A stretch of DNA of 64,000 bases, from assembly GCF_014851765.1 (NCBI RefSeq), contig NZ_JACVAI010000002.1:868001-932000 (forward strand). The letters are read 5' to 3'. The DNA is from Pseudomonas sp. PDM04 (GTDB lineage: Bacteria; Pseudomonadota; Gammaproteobacteria; Pseudomonadales; Pseudomonadaceae). Below are positions 25,872 through 33,903 of the stretch, one piece after another; the stretch's first letter is position 1, and every line of letters begins with the position of its first letter. The notes under the pieces were generated by a model. It was not told the origin of the DNA. It did not search any database and saw nothing but the letters and a program-made list of their open reading frames with translations. The translations under genes and the position numbers were made by a program.

Positions 25872-26396
25872 CTACCAGGTGACGGTGACCTTCACCAGGT
25901 CCGTGTAGCGACCGACAGGTACAACCTGCGCCAGCCGTTCTATGCGCGCATACAGCGGCAGGTCCACACTGCCGGTGTCCGGCACACGCCCACTGACCGG
26001 CACATCCACCGCCAGCGGGATCAACCGCGCGGGGTCCTGATAGAGTCGATAAGGGATGGGTTTGCTGCCGGCGGCACCCGCCATGTAGCGCACGTCACCG
26101 ACGCCGCCGTGCTGGCCGCCATCGATGCGCAGTTGATAAGGGGTATCGGGGTTGCACTCCAGGCGCGGCAGGCGCTGGTTCGTCAGCGCCGCCGCCAAAG
26201 GCCCGGCGGGATCGTCCAAGCGCGCGGTCTGGCCGAAGTCGAGCACACCCAGTTGTTCGATGCCGGCGCTGCGTTGTTGGCCGACCAGCTGACAGCCGCG
26301 CTGCACGTCCACCCGCACTTGCACCTGAAGTTCGGCGGCCAGCACCTGTGCACTGAGCATCACGCTGGCGACTGCCACGACGACGATTCCATTCAC
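25872..26396 (-). CDS. Spore-coat-U domain pilin subunit, first gene of the operon
   Basis: A 174-residue SCPU-domain protein with a short signal peptide (VVVAVASVMLSAQVLA), RGCQLVGQQRSAG, LGVLDFGQTARLDD, LRIDGGQHGGVGD and C-terminal YTDLVKVTVTW. The start is a GTG at 26396 with AAGGAT seven bases upstream. It lacks the glycine-rich loops of the others. The Acinetobacter operon has three small pilins; this one has four, and this gene may be the addition. Confidence 0.75.
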   Translation of the reverse strand: MNGIVVVAVASVMLSAQVLAAELQVQVRVDVQRGCQLVGQQRSAGIEQLGVLDFGQTARLDDPAGPLAAALTNQRLPRLECNPDTPYQLRIDGGQHGGVGDVRYMAGAAGSKPIPYRLYQDPARLIPLAVDVPVSGRVPDTGSVDLPLYARIERLAQVVPVGRYTDLVKVTVTW

Positions 26397-26654
26397 GACC
26401 CGATCCTTGAGGGGTGGCTCCTGAACATCAGGTTAGCAACGGGACGGGAAATTTCCAGCCACAGGGGAAAATTGGATCCAGCGAAAGCGCGGCCATTTTG
26501 TACCGGACTGATAAAAAACATCGGTGCATCACCCGATAGAAAACTGTACAGCCCACATTTTTCCGTCTAACTGCGGATTCATCCGTCGACACGACTGGAA
26601 GCACTTTTCCCCGATTGGTTACACTGCCTGCCTGACGATTTCGGGGTGACATCA

Positions 26655-27785
26655 GTGGCCGCTCGACCACACAACCGCTCGCGCTTTACAGCACGCTGGC
26701 CCGCGCTGCGCCGTCTCTTCGGCAAGGTATCGAGCACGTCCGCCGGCGAGGGTGCAACCGCACGCGTGGTGCATGACTATTTCCGCCACAAGGCCCACAC
26801 CCAGGGTTACACCCTCAGCCACAGCCAGCAGCGAGTGATCGACTGCATGGCGCAGTACGCCACGACACTGCTCGGCACGCCGGGGAAAACCCTGCCCGGC
26901 CTGTACCTGTACGGCGCCGTGGGGCGCGGCAAAAGCTGGTTGCTCGACGGGTTCTTCCAGGCGTTGCCGATCGAGGAAAAACAGCGCCTGCATTTCCATG
27001 AATTTTTCGCCCGGTTGCATCAGGGCATGTTCAGCCATCGCGACCATCACGATCCGCTGGCGACCACGCTCGATGAACTGCTGAACGATTGCCGGGTGCT
27101 GTGTTTCGACGAGTTCCACGTGCATGACATCGGCGACGCGATGCTCATCGCGCGCCTGTTCAAGGCCCTGTTCCGCCGGGGCATCCTGCTGCTGGTGACG
27201 TCGAACTACCCGCCCGAAGGTCTGCTGCCCAACCCGTTGTACCATGCGCGATTCAAACCGGTGATCGACCTGATCAACGCACGCATGCAGGTCATGGAAG
27301 TGGGGGGCCCGCACGACTATCGCAGCCAGGCCAGAACCCACGCCCAGCAGGTATTTACCCAGGGCCGGTATGTCTGGCCGGCCAGCGTGGCACAGCGCCA
27401 GGCGCTGAATCTGCCCGAAGCCGACACCCCGGCCATCGCGCTGGCCGTCGGCACCCGTCAGCTTCCGGCTCGCCATTGCGCAGGCCGCACCATCGCTTTC
27501 ACTTTCGCCGACCTGTGCGACCACCCGACCGCCGTCATGGATTACCTGGAACTGTGCCGGCGCTTCGATCACTGGTTCATTGACCAGTTGCCCAACCTCG
27601 CCGACTGTTCGGTTGCCGCACAGCAGCGTTTCATCAACCTGGTGGACGTTCTGTATGACCAGGACAAGCACCTGACCCTGATTGGCCAGCGCTCGCTGTG
27701 CGAAAGCCTGGGCGGCGAGGCCATCGACCTGGCGCGCACGCGCAGCCGGTTGGGGCAATTGGTGGTCATTGGAGAATCGGACTGA
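26655..27785 (+). CDS. AFG1/ZapE-family P-loop ATPase
   Basis: A 376-residue AFG1-type ATPase with Walker A GAVGRGKS (about 87-94), Walker B VLCFDEFHVHD and a VTSNYPPEGLLPNPL segment diagnostic of the ZapE/AFG1 family (divisome regulator in enterobacteria, mitochondrial protein quality in eukaryotes). The start is a GTG; 26655 and 26646 are both in frame. The arginine-rich N-terminus looks divergent from canonical ZapE, so this may be a second paralogue. It is divergent from the pilus operon. Confidence 0.85.
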   Translation: MAARPHNRSRFTARWPALRRLFGKVSSTSAGEGATARVVHDYFRHKAHTQGYTLSHSQQRVIDCMAQYATTLLGTPGKTLPGLYLYGAVGRGKSWLLDGFFQALPIEEKQRLHFHEFFARLHQGMFSHRDHHDPLATTLDELLNDCRVLCFDEFHVHDIGDAMLIARLFKALFRRGILLLVTSNYPPEGLLPNPLYHARFKPVIDLINARMQVMEVGGPHDYRSQARTHAQQVFTQGRYVWPASVAQRQALNLPEADTPAIALAVGTRQLPARHCAGRTIAFTFADLCDHPTAVMDYLELCRRFDHWFIDQLPNLADCSVAAQQRFINLVDVLYDQDKHLTLIGQRSLCESLGGEAIDLARTRSRLGQLVVIGESD

Positions 27786-27877
27786 CGGCACACCGACCGT
27801 CACCGCACATTTGCCGCTATCATGTCGCCTTTTTTCAGGCCCCGGCCCCTACCCCTCGATCAATAGCGAACCTTTAC

Positions 27878-29179
27878 ATGGACACCCTTGCCCAACTGCG
27901 CGCCGGTCGGCTGGCCGGCGCGACTCGCCTGGACCTGGCCGCCGACCTGACGCAATTCCCCCGGGAAATCCTCGATCTGGCGGACACGCTGGAGGTGCTC
28001 AATCTCAGTGACAATGCCTTGAGCAGCCTGCCGGACGACTTTCACCGTCTGCACCGCCTGCGTGTGTTGTTCTGCGACCGCAACCGGTTTACCGAACTTC
28101 CCACGTGCCTGGGACAGTGCGCGGCGCTGACCATGGTCGGTTTCAAGGGCAACCGCATCGAAAGCGTGCCGGGCAAGGCGCTGCCACCCTTGTTGCGCTG
28201 GTTGATCCTGACCGACAACCGCATCGCTGAACTGCCGAGCGAACTGGGTGAACGGCCGTACCTGCAAAAACTGATGCTCGCCGGCAATCGCCTGACACAG
28301 TTGCCCCCGAGCCTGCGCAACTGCCATCGCCTGGAACTGACCCGCATCGCCGCCAACCAGTTGACCGAGTTACCCGACTGGCTGCTGACGCTGCCAAGCC
28401 TGACCTGGCTGGCCTATGCCGGCAATCCGCTGGAAACCGAAGCCGATGCTGCTGCGCTGGAGGCCACGTCGACCATTGCCTGGTCGCAACTGAATCTGGG
28501 AAAAAAGCTCGGCGAAGGCGCGTCCGGCGTCATCCACCAGGCCCTGTGGAAGCACAGCCAAGCCGTTGCGGTGAAGCTCTACAAGGGCGAAATGACCAGT
28601 GACGGGTCGCCGCTGCATGAAATGAACGCCTGCATCACCGCCGGCCTTCACCCCAACCTGATCCGGGTCGAAGGGCGGGTTGTCGAACATCCGCAGGCAC
28701 AGGCCGGGTTGGTCATGGCGCTGGTCGGTCCAAGCTATCGCAACCTCGCCGGGCTGCCGAGCCTGGAATCCTGCAGCCGTGACGTCTACGCCGACGATAC
28801 CCGGTTCAGCGCACCGGTGGCGTTGCGGATTGCCCGCGGCATCGCGTCGGTGGGCGAGCACCTGCATCGCCAGGGCATCACCCACGGCGACCTCTACGGC
28901 CACAATATCCTGTGGAACGAACAGGGTGATTGCCTGCTGGGAGACTTTGGCGCGGCGTCGTTCCATGCCACGCAGGACAGCCTCGAAAGCCGTGCGTTGC
29001 AACGGATCGAAGTGCGCGCATTCGGCGTGCTGCTCGGGGAATTGCTGGAGCGGATCGACTCAGGGTTGAGCGATTTGGATCGGGCACGGCTTGAAGACTT
29101 GCAGCAGCGCTGCTGTCAGCCCCGGGTACTGGAACGGCCGGGGTTCGCTGAAATTGTGCAGGCGCTGGAGGGTTTGTGA
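27878..29179 (+). CDS. Leucine-rich-repeat protein fused to a Ser/Thr-type protein kinase
   Basis: A 433-residue cytoplasmic protein. Residues about 15-200 form six to seven leucine-rich repeats (LEVLNLSDNALSSLPDDFHR, LRVLFCDRNRFTELPTCLGQ and so on). Residues about 208-430 form a protein kinase domain with glycine loop GEGASGV (from G212), lysine K233 in AVAVKLYKG, catalytic loop HGDLYGHN (D338; HGD in place of HRD) and DFG (D356). No signal peptide or membrane segment is present. It starts 92 bp after the ZapE-like gene. Targets are unknown. Confidence 0.88.
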   Translation: MDTLAQLRAGRLAGATRLDLAADLTQFPREILDLADTLEVLNLSDNALSSLPDDFHRLHRLRVLFCDRNRFTELPTCLGQCAALTMVGFKGNRIESVPGKALPPLLRWLILTDNRIAELPSELGERPYLQKLMLAGNRLTQLPPSLRNCHRLELTRIAANQLTELPDWLLTLPSLTWLAYAGNPLETEADAAALEATSTIAWSQLNLGKKLGEGASGVIHQALWKHSQAVAVKLYKGEMTSDGSPLHEMNACITAGLHPNLIRVEGRVVEHPQAQAGLVMALVGPSYRNLAGLPSLESCSRDVYADDTRFSAPVALRIARGIASVGEHLHRQGITHGDLYGHNILWNEQGDCLLGDFGAASFHATQDSLESRALQRIEVRAFGVLLGELLERIDSGLSDLDRARLEDLQQRCCQPRVLERPGFAEIVQALEGL

Positions 29180-29193
29180 CCGCCGAGCGGTCA

Positions 29194-29270
29194 ATCGCGA
29201 GCAGGCCCGCTGCCACAGGGATCGTACAGAACCTGTGTCAGCGGGCCTGCTCCGGGCGGCATTCGGACGA
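29194..29270. repeat. REPIN-like inverted REP pair
   Basis: ATCGCGAGCAGGCCCGCTGC at 29194 and an inverted copy beginning CTGTGTCAGCGGGCCTGCTC at 29233. The second half continues with CCGGGCGGCATTCGGACGA, a variant ending also found at 47783-47800. It lies between the convergent kinase and YebC-family genes. Confidence 0.75.
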
Positions 29271-29294
29271 TGACGCCATCACCGAATCAGCCCG

Positions 29295-29999
29295 TTAACC
29301 GGCCAGGCCGACAAACATCTCCTGCACGTCATCGTGGTTATCGAGGCCTTCCAGGAATGCTTCGACTTCCGCCATTTGCTCGTCGCTCAAGCCGCTGACC
29401 GGGTTTTTCGGCTTATAGCCCAGCTTCGCCGACAACACCGTGAAACCCTGTTCAGGCAGGGCCTTCTGTACCGAATCCAGGTCGCTGGCTTCGGTGATGA
29501 ACAGGGTCGCGCCGTCATCGGCCGGTTCGAAATCCTGTGCGCCGGCTTCGATGGCGGCCAGCTCCGGATCGGCGTCCGGGCTGTCCGGGGACGCCTCGAT
29601 CATGCCCACATGGTCGAAGTCCCAGGCCACGGAGCCGGAAGCCCCCAGTTGGCCCTTGCGGAACGCCACGCGGATTTCGGCGACGGTGCGGTTGATGTTG
29701 TCGGTCACGCATTCGACGATCAGCGGCACCTGGTGCGGCGCGAACCCTTCGTAAGTCACGCGATGGTACTGCACGGTTTCGCCGAGCTGGCCGGAGCCTT
29801 TCTTGATCGCACGTTCCAGGGTTTCGCGGGGCATCGAAGCTTTCTTGGCCTGTTCAACCACCAGTCGCAGGTGTGCGTTGGTGGCGACATCAGCACCGTT
29901 GCGTGCAGCAATGGTGATTTCCTTTACCAGTTTGCCGAAGATCTTGCCCTTGGCATTGGCTGCCGCTTCTTTGTGTTTAACCTTCCACTGTGCGCCCAT
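29295..29999 (-). CDS. YebC/PmpR-family protein
   Basis: A 234-residue YebC-family (DUF28) protein. The N-terminal helical domain ([30 protein letters not shown]) and the [20 protein letters not shown] segment are diagnostic. The family includes DNA-binding regulators such as PmpR and factors that relieve ribosome stalling. The N-terminus ([10 protein letters not shown]) differs from canonical YebC (MAGHSKW), so this is probably the second paralogue rather than the ruvC-linked one. Start ATG 29999 with GAGTGAG upstream. Confidence 0.87.
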   Translation of the reverse strand: MGAQWKVKHKEAAANAKGKIFGKLVKEITIAARNGADVATNAHLRLVVEQAKKASMPRETLERAIKKGSGQLGETVQYHRVTYEGFAPHQVPLIVECVTDNINRTVAEIRVAFRKGQLGASGSVAWDFDHVGMIEASPDSPDADPELAAIEAGAQDFEPADDGATLFITEASDLDSVQKALPEQGFTVLSAKLGYKPKNPVSGLSDEQMAEVEAFLEGLDNHDDVQEMFVGLAG

Positions 30000-30217
30000 T
30001 ACTCACTCTCTTGGTCTGTGGCGCCGAGACATCTATTGGCCGACGCTTTGCGCAAGTTTATACGGCCTAAAGTTGGCAATCGACCAAAAATTCGATCCGG
30101 ACGAATCGACATTTTCACCGAAAGTTGTAGGGCGATTCGGAAACCTTGATCGTGATGACCCTAAAGTGTCGTGGTTTCGTACCCTCTGCGCCTGTACCCC
30201 TGGCCGAGGCGCGCTCG

Positions 30218-31546
30218 ATGCATGACAACAAGGAAAAACCCTTCACTCTCACCCTGCTCAACGGTGACTTGAGCTTGCAGGTATTGCAGTTCAATGGACG
30301 TGAAGCCCTCAACCAGCCGTACCGGTTCGAAATCGAAGTGATCGGCCTGGCCCCGGCCATCAATCTGGATCGGCTGCTGCAACAACCGGTGTTCTTCAGC
30401 TTCGCCGATGAGCAGGGCGTGCACGGCATCATTCACAGCGCCAGCCGTGAACATCGCGGCACGCAGCGGATCGACTACCGGCTGGTGCTGGTGCCCTGGC
30501 TGCAAAACCTTGACCGCCAGCGCTCGCGCCGGGTCTTTCATCAACTCAATGTCCCCGCCATCCTGCGCCAGTTGCTCGAAGAAAACGGCTTGCCTGAAGA
30601 CAGCTACCGCCTTGAACTGCCGGACGGGCGGTATCCCGCCAGACCGTTCTGCATCCAGTTCGACGAGAGCGACCTGACCTTCCTGCAACGGCTGTGCGAA
30701 GAGGAAGGCATCCACTACCACTTCGAACATCGACGTGACGGTCATGTGCTGGTGCTGGCGGACGACAGCCAGAGTTTCCCCGAGGAACCGCTGTTGATGC
30801 GCTTCCAGGGCGACACGCCTGCCGGCGAACAGGGCCCGGTGATCAGCGAGCTGTTCCAGCGCCACACCTCGCCGCCCCATTGCGTGCCCCCTGCCCCGCC
30901 ACCGCTCGACCACGAGCGGCTAAGCCGACGAATCCTCGAGCGCCTGCGCTGCCGGCACGGGCAGTTGCAGGGGCGCAGCAACCAGAGCGCGTTGCGCAGC
31001 GGCGCAATCCTCCAGGTGTCGGAACATCCGCTGCCCCATTTCAACGATCAGTGGCTACTGATTGAAATCCGCCACCAGGGCCAGCAGCCTTCGATTCTCG
31101 AGCGCCGGGCCACCGACAGGGCCCGGCATTACAGCAACCAGTTCACCGCCCTTGTCTGGTCGACGGTGTTCCGGCCCGCGATCACCCACGCCAGGCCCGC
31201 CATCCCGGGTTTCCAGGCGGCGCGGGTGCTGGGCCCGGTCGGCGAACCGGCACCGTTGGACGATCAGGGCCGGGTCAAGGTTCGGCTATGGCCAACCACG
31301 CAGAGCGCTGACGATGAAGCCGACGGATTCTGGATACCCATGGTCGTCGCCACGCCCCATAGCCGGGTCGATCCACAGAGCCTGCCGATGGCCGGCAGCG
31401 ACGTGCTCGTCAGTTTTCTCGACAGTGATCCGGATCGCCCGGTGCTGTATGCCGCCGCCAGCAACCCGCCGCGGCCTCGTCCTGGCCGGCAGCCCAAGGG
31501 CGATGATCGCCTGTTGTTCGACTGGCTGCTGAACCGCAAGGCTTGA
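30218..31546 (+). CDS. Short VgrG-like type VI spike protein
   Basis: A 442-residue protein with the VgrG gp27-like base (about 8-330: LTLLNGDLSLQVLQFNGREA, FDESDLTFLQRLCEEEGIHY, then the YSNQFTALVWSTVF segment) and a gp5-like OB-fold (VLGPVGEPAPLDDQGRVKVR, ending GSDVLVSFLDSDPDRPVL). It stops about 25 residues later, so the long beta-helical needle of typical VgrG proteins (usually over 600 residues) is absent. ATG 30218 has GAGG nine bases upstream. No Hcp, PAAR, adaptor or effector gene is adjacent. Confidence 0.85.
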   Translation: MHDNKEKPFTLTLLNGDLSLQVLQFNGREALNQPYRFEIEVIGLAPAINLDRLLQQPVFFSFADEQGVHGIIHSASREHRGTQRIDYRLVLVPWLQNLDRQRSRRVFHQLNVPAILRQLLEENGLPEDSYRLELPDGRYPARPFCIQFDESDLTFLQRLCEEEGIHYHFEHRRDGHVLVLADDSQSFPEEPLLMRFQGDTPAGEQGPVISELFQRHTSPPHCVPPAPPPLDHERLSRRILERLRCRHGQLQGRSNQSALRSGAILQVSEHPLPHFNDQWLLIEIRHQGQQPSILERRATDRARHYSNQFTALVWSTVFRPAITHARPAIPGFQAARVLGPVGEPAPLDDQGRVKVRLWPTTQSADDEADGFWIPMVVATPHSRVDPQSLPMAGSDVLVSFLDSDPDRPVLYAAASNPPRPRPGRQPKGDDRLLFDWLLNRKA

Positions 31547-31550
31547 TCCG

Positions 31551-31604
31551 GCTCGCTCCCACAGGTTCCGCACATGCCTTTGTGGGCGCGAGCCTGCTCG
31601 CGAT
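31551..31604. repeat. REP pair downstream of vgrG
   Basis: A truncated REP half (GCTCGCTCCCACAGG, 31551-31565) followed by a full inverted half (TGTGGGCGCGAGCCTGCTCG at 31581 onward). They sit just after the vgrG stop codon. Confidence 0.7.
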
Positions 31605-31695
31605 GGACTTGACAGCGCCGCTGGATGTCAGGCCCCCGCGTAATGGTAAACGCCCCTCGTCGGCACGCCGCCCGGAACGAGGTCGCTCGTGCAAA

Positions 31696-31995
31696 TCAGG
31701 TGGTGGCGTTGTATTCATACTCGCGCTGCAACGCCCGCGTCTGAACCACATTCAGCACCTCGCAGCCTTCCCTGGTGAGCAGGTGCACGGCGCGGATGAC
31801 CCGTTCCAGATCACAATCGGAGGTGTTTTTCAGGTTCAGACTGGACAGCGTGTCCATCAGATCGCGCACCACCGTGAAGCGGTGCATGGCGCAGGCGGTG
31901 AGCTGGCTGAGTTCTTTGTGGGTGTTGACGAAGAGCACCGGAGATTCGGCGTCGTAGGTGTCGATCGGAAGGTACCGCGGCATGACTTCAAACAT
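31696..31995 (-). CDS. Small hypothetical protein, DUF6124/DUF3077-like
   Basis: A 99-residue protein without a signal peptide. The stretch SPVLFVNTHKELSQLTACAM and the predicted helices that follow recall the other two small DUF6124-like proteins of this window. ATG 31995 has AGGAG upstream. Its 5' leader contains a 9-bp hairpin (32017-32054), and a candidate sRNA lies further upstream on the same strand. Function unknown. Confidence 0.65.
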   Translation of the reverse strand: MFEVMPRYLPIDTYDAESPVLFVNTHKELSQLTACAMHRFTVVRDLMDTLSSLNLKNTSDCDLERVIRAVHLLTREGCEVLNVVQTRALQREYEYNATT

Positions 31996-32016
31996 TGTGC
32001 AACTCCTGTAGTTGGA

Positions 32017-32054
32017 GCTGCCACCCTTCGCGGCCAAACGAGGTAGGTGGCAGC
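32017..32054 (-). promoter_or_regulatory. Leader hairpin of the small DUF gene
   Basis: Perfect 9-bp inverted repeat GCTGCCACC/GGTGGCAGC (32017-32025 and 32046-32054) with a 20-nt loop, in the 5' leader 22 bp upstream of the ATG at 31995. Confidence 0.4.
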
Positions 32055-32122
32055 TGCACGCGGGTTGGCCGACCGGGTACAGGATCCGGCACACCCGAAG
32101 GTGTCCCACGCACAGCTGCCAT

Positions 32123-32250
32123 AAAACAACACGTCAGGCACAAAGTGCCTGAGGTGGTGTTGATGCGCTGTAACGTTTCCTGCACCGACCGGCCAAGGTC
32201 GTTCGCGGATGATTCCGCGAGCCCAGACTATGGCGCCGATGCCGAAACGC
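32123..32250 (-). ncRNA. Candidate small RNA with Rho-independent terminator
   Basis: No protein can be read here, yet the minus strand has a complete small-transcript layout. A TATCTT -10-like element lies at 32262-32257. The body contains short hairpins (GCGGA..TCCGC; GACC..GGTC). The 3' end is a strong hairpin (CTCAGGCAC-TTT-GTGCCTGAC core, 8 bp at 32134-32152, extended by CAACAC/GTGTTG) followed by TTTT. Estimated length about 128 nt; the 5' end is inferred. It could be a known Pseudomonas sRNA that I cannot name, or the attenuated leader of the downstream gene. Confidence 0.55.
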
Positions 32251-32373
32251 GGCAATAAGATACGTTGTGGGAAAGGTCTTGAAAAGTTGTGTTCTACCCG
32301 ATCATCCGTTCGGCATGTTGCGTGGGAACTGACCGGCTGAAAGCGATTTTTCTGTCAGCCTTTGCGTTGAATG

Positions 32374-32501
32374 TCATGGCGCCAGCTCGAAAAACACCTG
32401 GATCAAGCGCAAATCCCGTCGCCGTTCAATGCACCCCATCCTGTGCCGGTTCACCAGGCCTTCACCGATCATCGGCACCGCCACCACACGCGGGTGATTG
32501 A
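32374..32501 (-). pseudogene. 3' fragment of a LysR-family regulator gene
   Basis: The last 38 or so codons of a LysR gene without the rest. The fragment reads RVVAVPMIGEGLVNRHRMGC onward and ends VFFELAP, nearly the same as the C-terminus of the intact LysR at 36439-37302 (RVVAVPIIGEGLVNRHMMGC). The DNA of the two copies matches at 107 of 117 positions by my count. It abuts the stop codon of the FAD oxidoreductase gene. Confidence 0.8.
32379..32495. repeat. 117-bp direct repeat, copy A
   Basis: Same orientation as copy B at 36450-36566, 107/117 identical by hand count. It corresponds to the 3' end of the LysR gene. The pair brackets the FAD oxidoreductase, MFS and LysR genes. Confidence 0.85.
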
Positions 32502-33893
32502 TCAGCCTTTGTCGGCCTTTCCTGCGGCTGCCGCGAACTTCGCCAGGCGCACATCCAGATGCCGTGGCCGGCGTCCATGGTCTTCGGCGCGCTCCTTGCG
32601 GCGGATGGCGTTGCGCACCATCAGCGAGCCCAGGTAACGAATCGGCTCCGGCGGAAAAAACCCCAACGGGCCGTTGACCAGCGCGGAGCGGGTCCAGGCA
32701 TTGTCGAGGCCCCGGACCATCGAGGCGAGAATCTGACCGCCCATGTGACAAGGCCCCACCCCGCTGCCGGAATAGCCAAATCCGTAGAACACGTTGCCGT
32801 GGGGACTCATTTGTCCGAAGAAGGGTAATCCGGTGACCGAGCGATCCGAGGGACCGTTCCAGGTCGCGTCCACCCTGACCCCGGCAAACGAAGGGAAAAA
32901 GTCCGTCAGGCTGTGTTGCAAATGGTCGGCATACGGCGACGGCTGATCGAACACGGGCAGCATTCGCCCGCCGTAGGCGAACGTATTGCCACCCTTGCCG
33001 AGCATGATTCGGCCGTCCGGGGTGTTGTGGTAGTAGTGCACGAAAATCCGCGAATCGAGCACCGTGACACCACTGGTCAAGCCGATCTCGGTGAGCAGGT
33101 CCGGTCGTGGATCGGTGATCAGCATGTCACTGGAAACGATCGCCACGCTGCGCTCGAACTGCGGGAACGCACGGGCCATCCAGGCGTTCATCGCCAGCAC
33201 GACCCGGTCGGCGCGAACCCGACCCTTCGGGGTCTGGATGCCCGCCGATCGACCTTCCTCCAGACCGGTCATTGCCGTGTTTTCATGAATCCTCACCCCA
33301 AGCTGCAAGGCCACCCGGCGCAAGCCGCGCACCAGTTTGCCTGGCTGCACGCTGGCCGCGGCCGGCGAAAACCAGCCTTCCAGGTGTTTGCTGGAACCCG
33401 CCATCCGTTGCACGTCCGCGACCGGTCGCTGTGTAAACGAATTGATGCCATTGCGCTCCAGTGCGGCGATCACCGCGTCGGTCGAACCGCATTGCGCGCG
33501 GTTGGTCGCGGTGTAGAGCGTGCCGTCGAGGCGGTAATCGGCGTCCACGCCGTACTGTTCGCAGAAGGCGCCGATCGCCTGGATGCTGCGCTCGGACTCC
33601 TTGACCAGGCGCACCGCCTCTTCGACGCCGAACAACCTTTCCAGGGTGAAATACTTGGCCGACCACGACAGCGCACATCCGCCGTTGCGACCGCTGGCGC
33701 CAGCCCCGCAAATGTCGGCCTCGATCAGCACGACATCCAACTCCGGGTCCTGTTCCTTGAGCATGATTGCGGTCCATAACCCGGTGTAGCCACCGCCCAC
33801 GATGCAGACGTCAGCGCGGGTGTCTGCGGACAAGGGTTCGCACGGCGCGCAGGACTCAGCCTCCAGCGCCTGTTCCAGCCAGAAAGGTCTCAT
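32502..33893 (-). CDS. FAD-dependent oxidoreductase of the phosphonate locus
   Basis: A 463-residue DAO-family flavoprotein: FAD motif DVCIVGGGYTGLWTAIMLKE near residue 28, GASGRNGGCALSW (common in gamma-glutamylputrescine-oxidase-like enzymes) and the C-terminal GFGYSGSGVGPCHMGGQ. It is followed on the same strand by an organophosphate-type MFS carrier and sits near phnWX. Similar FAD enzymes recur in 2-aminoethylphosphonate clusters, where they act on N-methylated or plain aminoethylphosphonate (PbfC/PbfD group); that assignment here is inference from context. Confidence 0.78.
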   Translation of the reverse strand: MRPFWLEQALEAESCAPCEPLSADTRADVCIVGGGYTGLWTAIMLKEQDPELDVVLIEADICGAGASGRNGGCALSWSAKYFTLERLFGVEEAVRLVKESERSIQAIGAFCEQYGVDADYRLDGTLYTATNRAQCGSTDAVIAALERNGINSFTQRPVADVQRMAGSSKHLEGWFSPAAASVQPGKLVRGLRRVALQLGVRIHENTAMTGLEEGRSAGIQTPKGRVRADRVVLAMNAWMARAFPQFERSVAIVSSDMLITDPRPDLLTEIGLTSGVTVLDSRIFVHYYHNTPDGRIMLGKGGNTFAYGGRMLPVFDQPSPYADHLQHSLTDFFPSFAGVRVDATWNGPSDRSVTGLPFFGQMSPHGNVFYGFGYSGSGVGPCHMGGQILASMVRGLDNAWTRSALVNGPLGFFPPEPIRYLGSLMVRNAIRRKERAEDHGRRPRHLDVRLAKFAAAAGKADKG

Positions 33894-33903
33894 CGGTCAT
33901 TCC

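Noticed and set aside
30146..30217. Upstream in-frame start for the VgrG-like gene
   Set aside because: The extra 24 residues do not look like VgrG and no ribosome binding site precedes them, whereas ATG 30218 has one.
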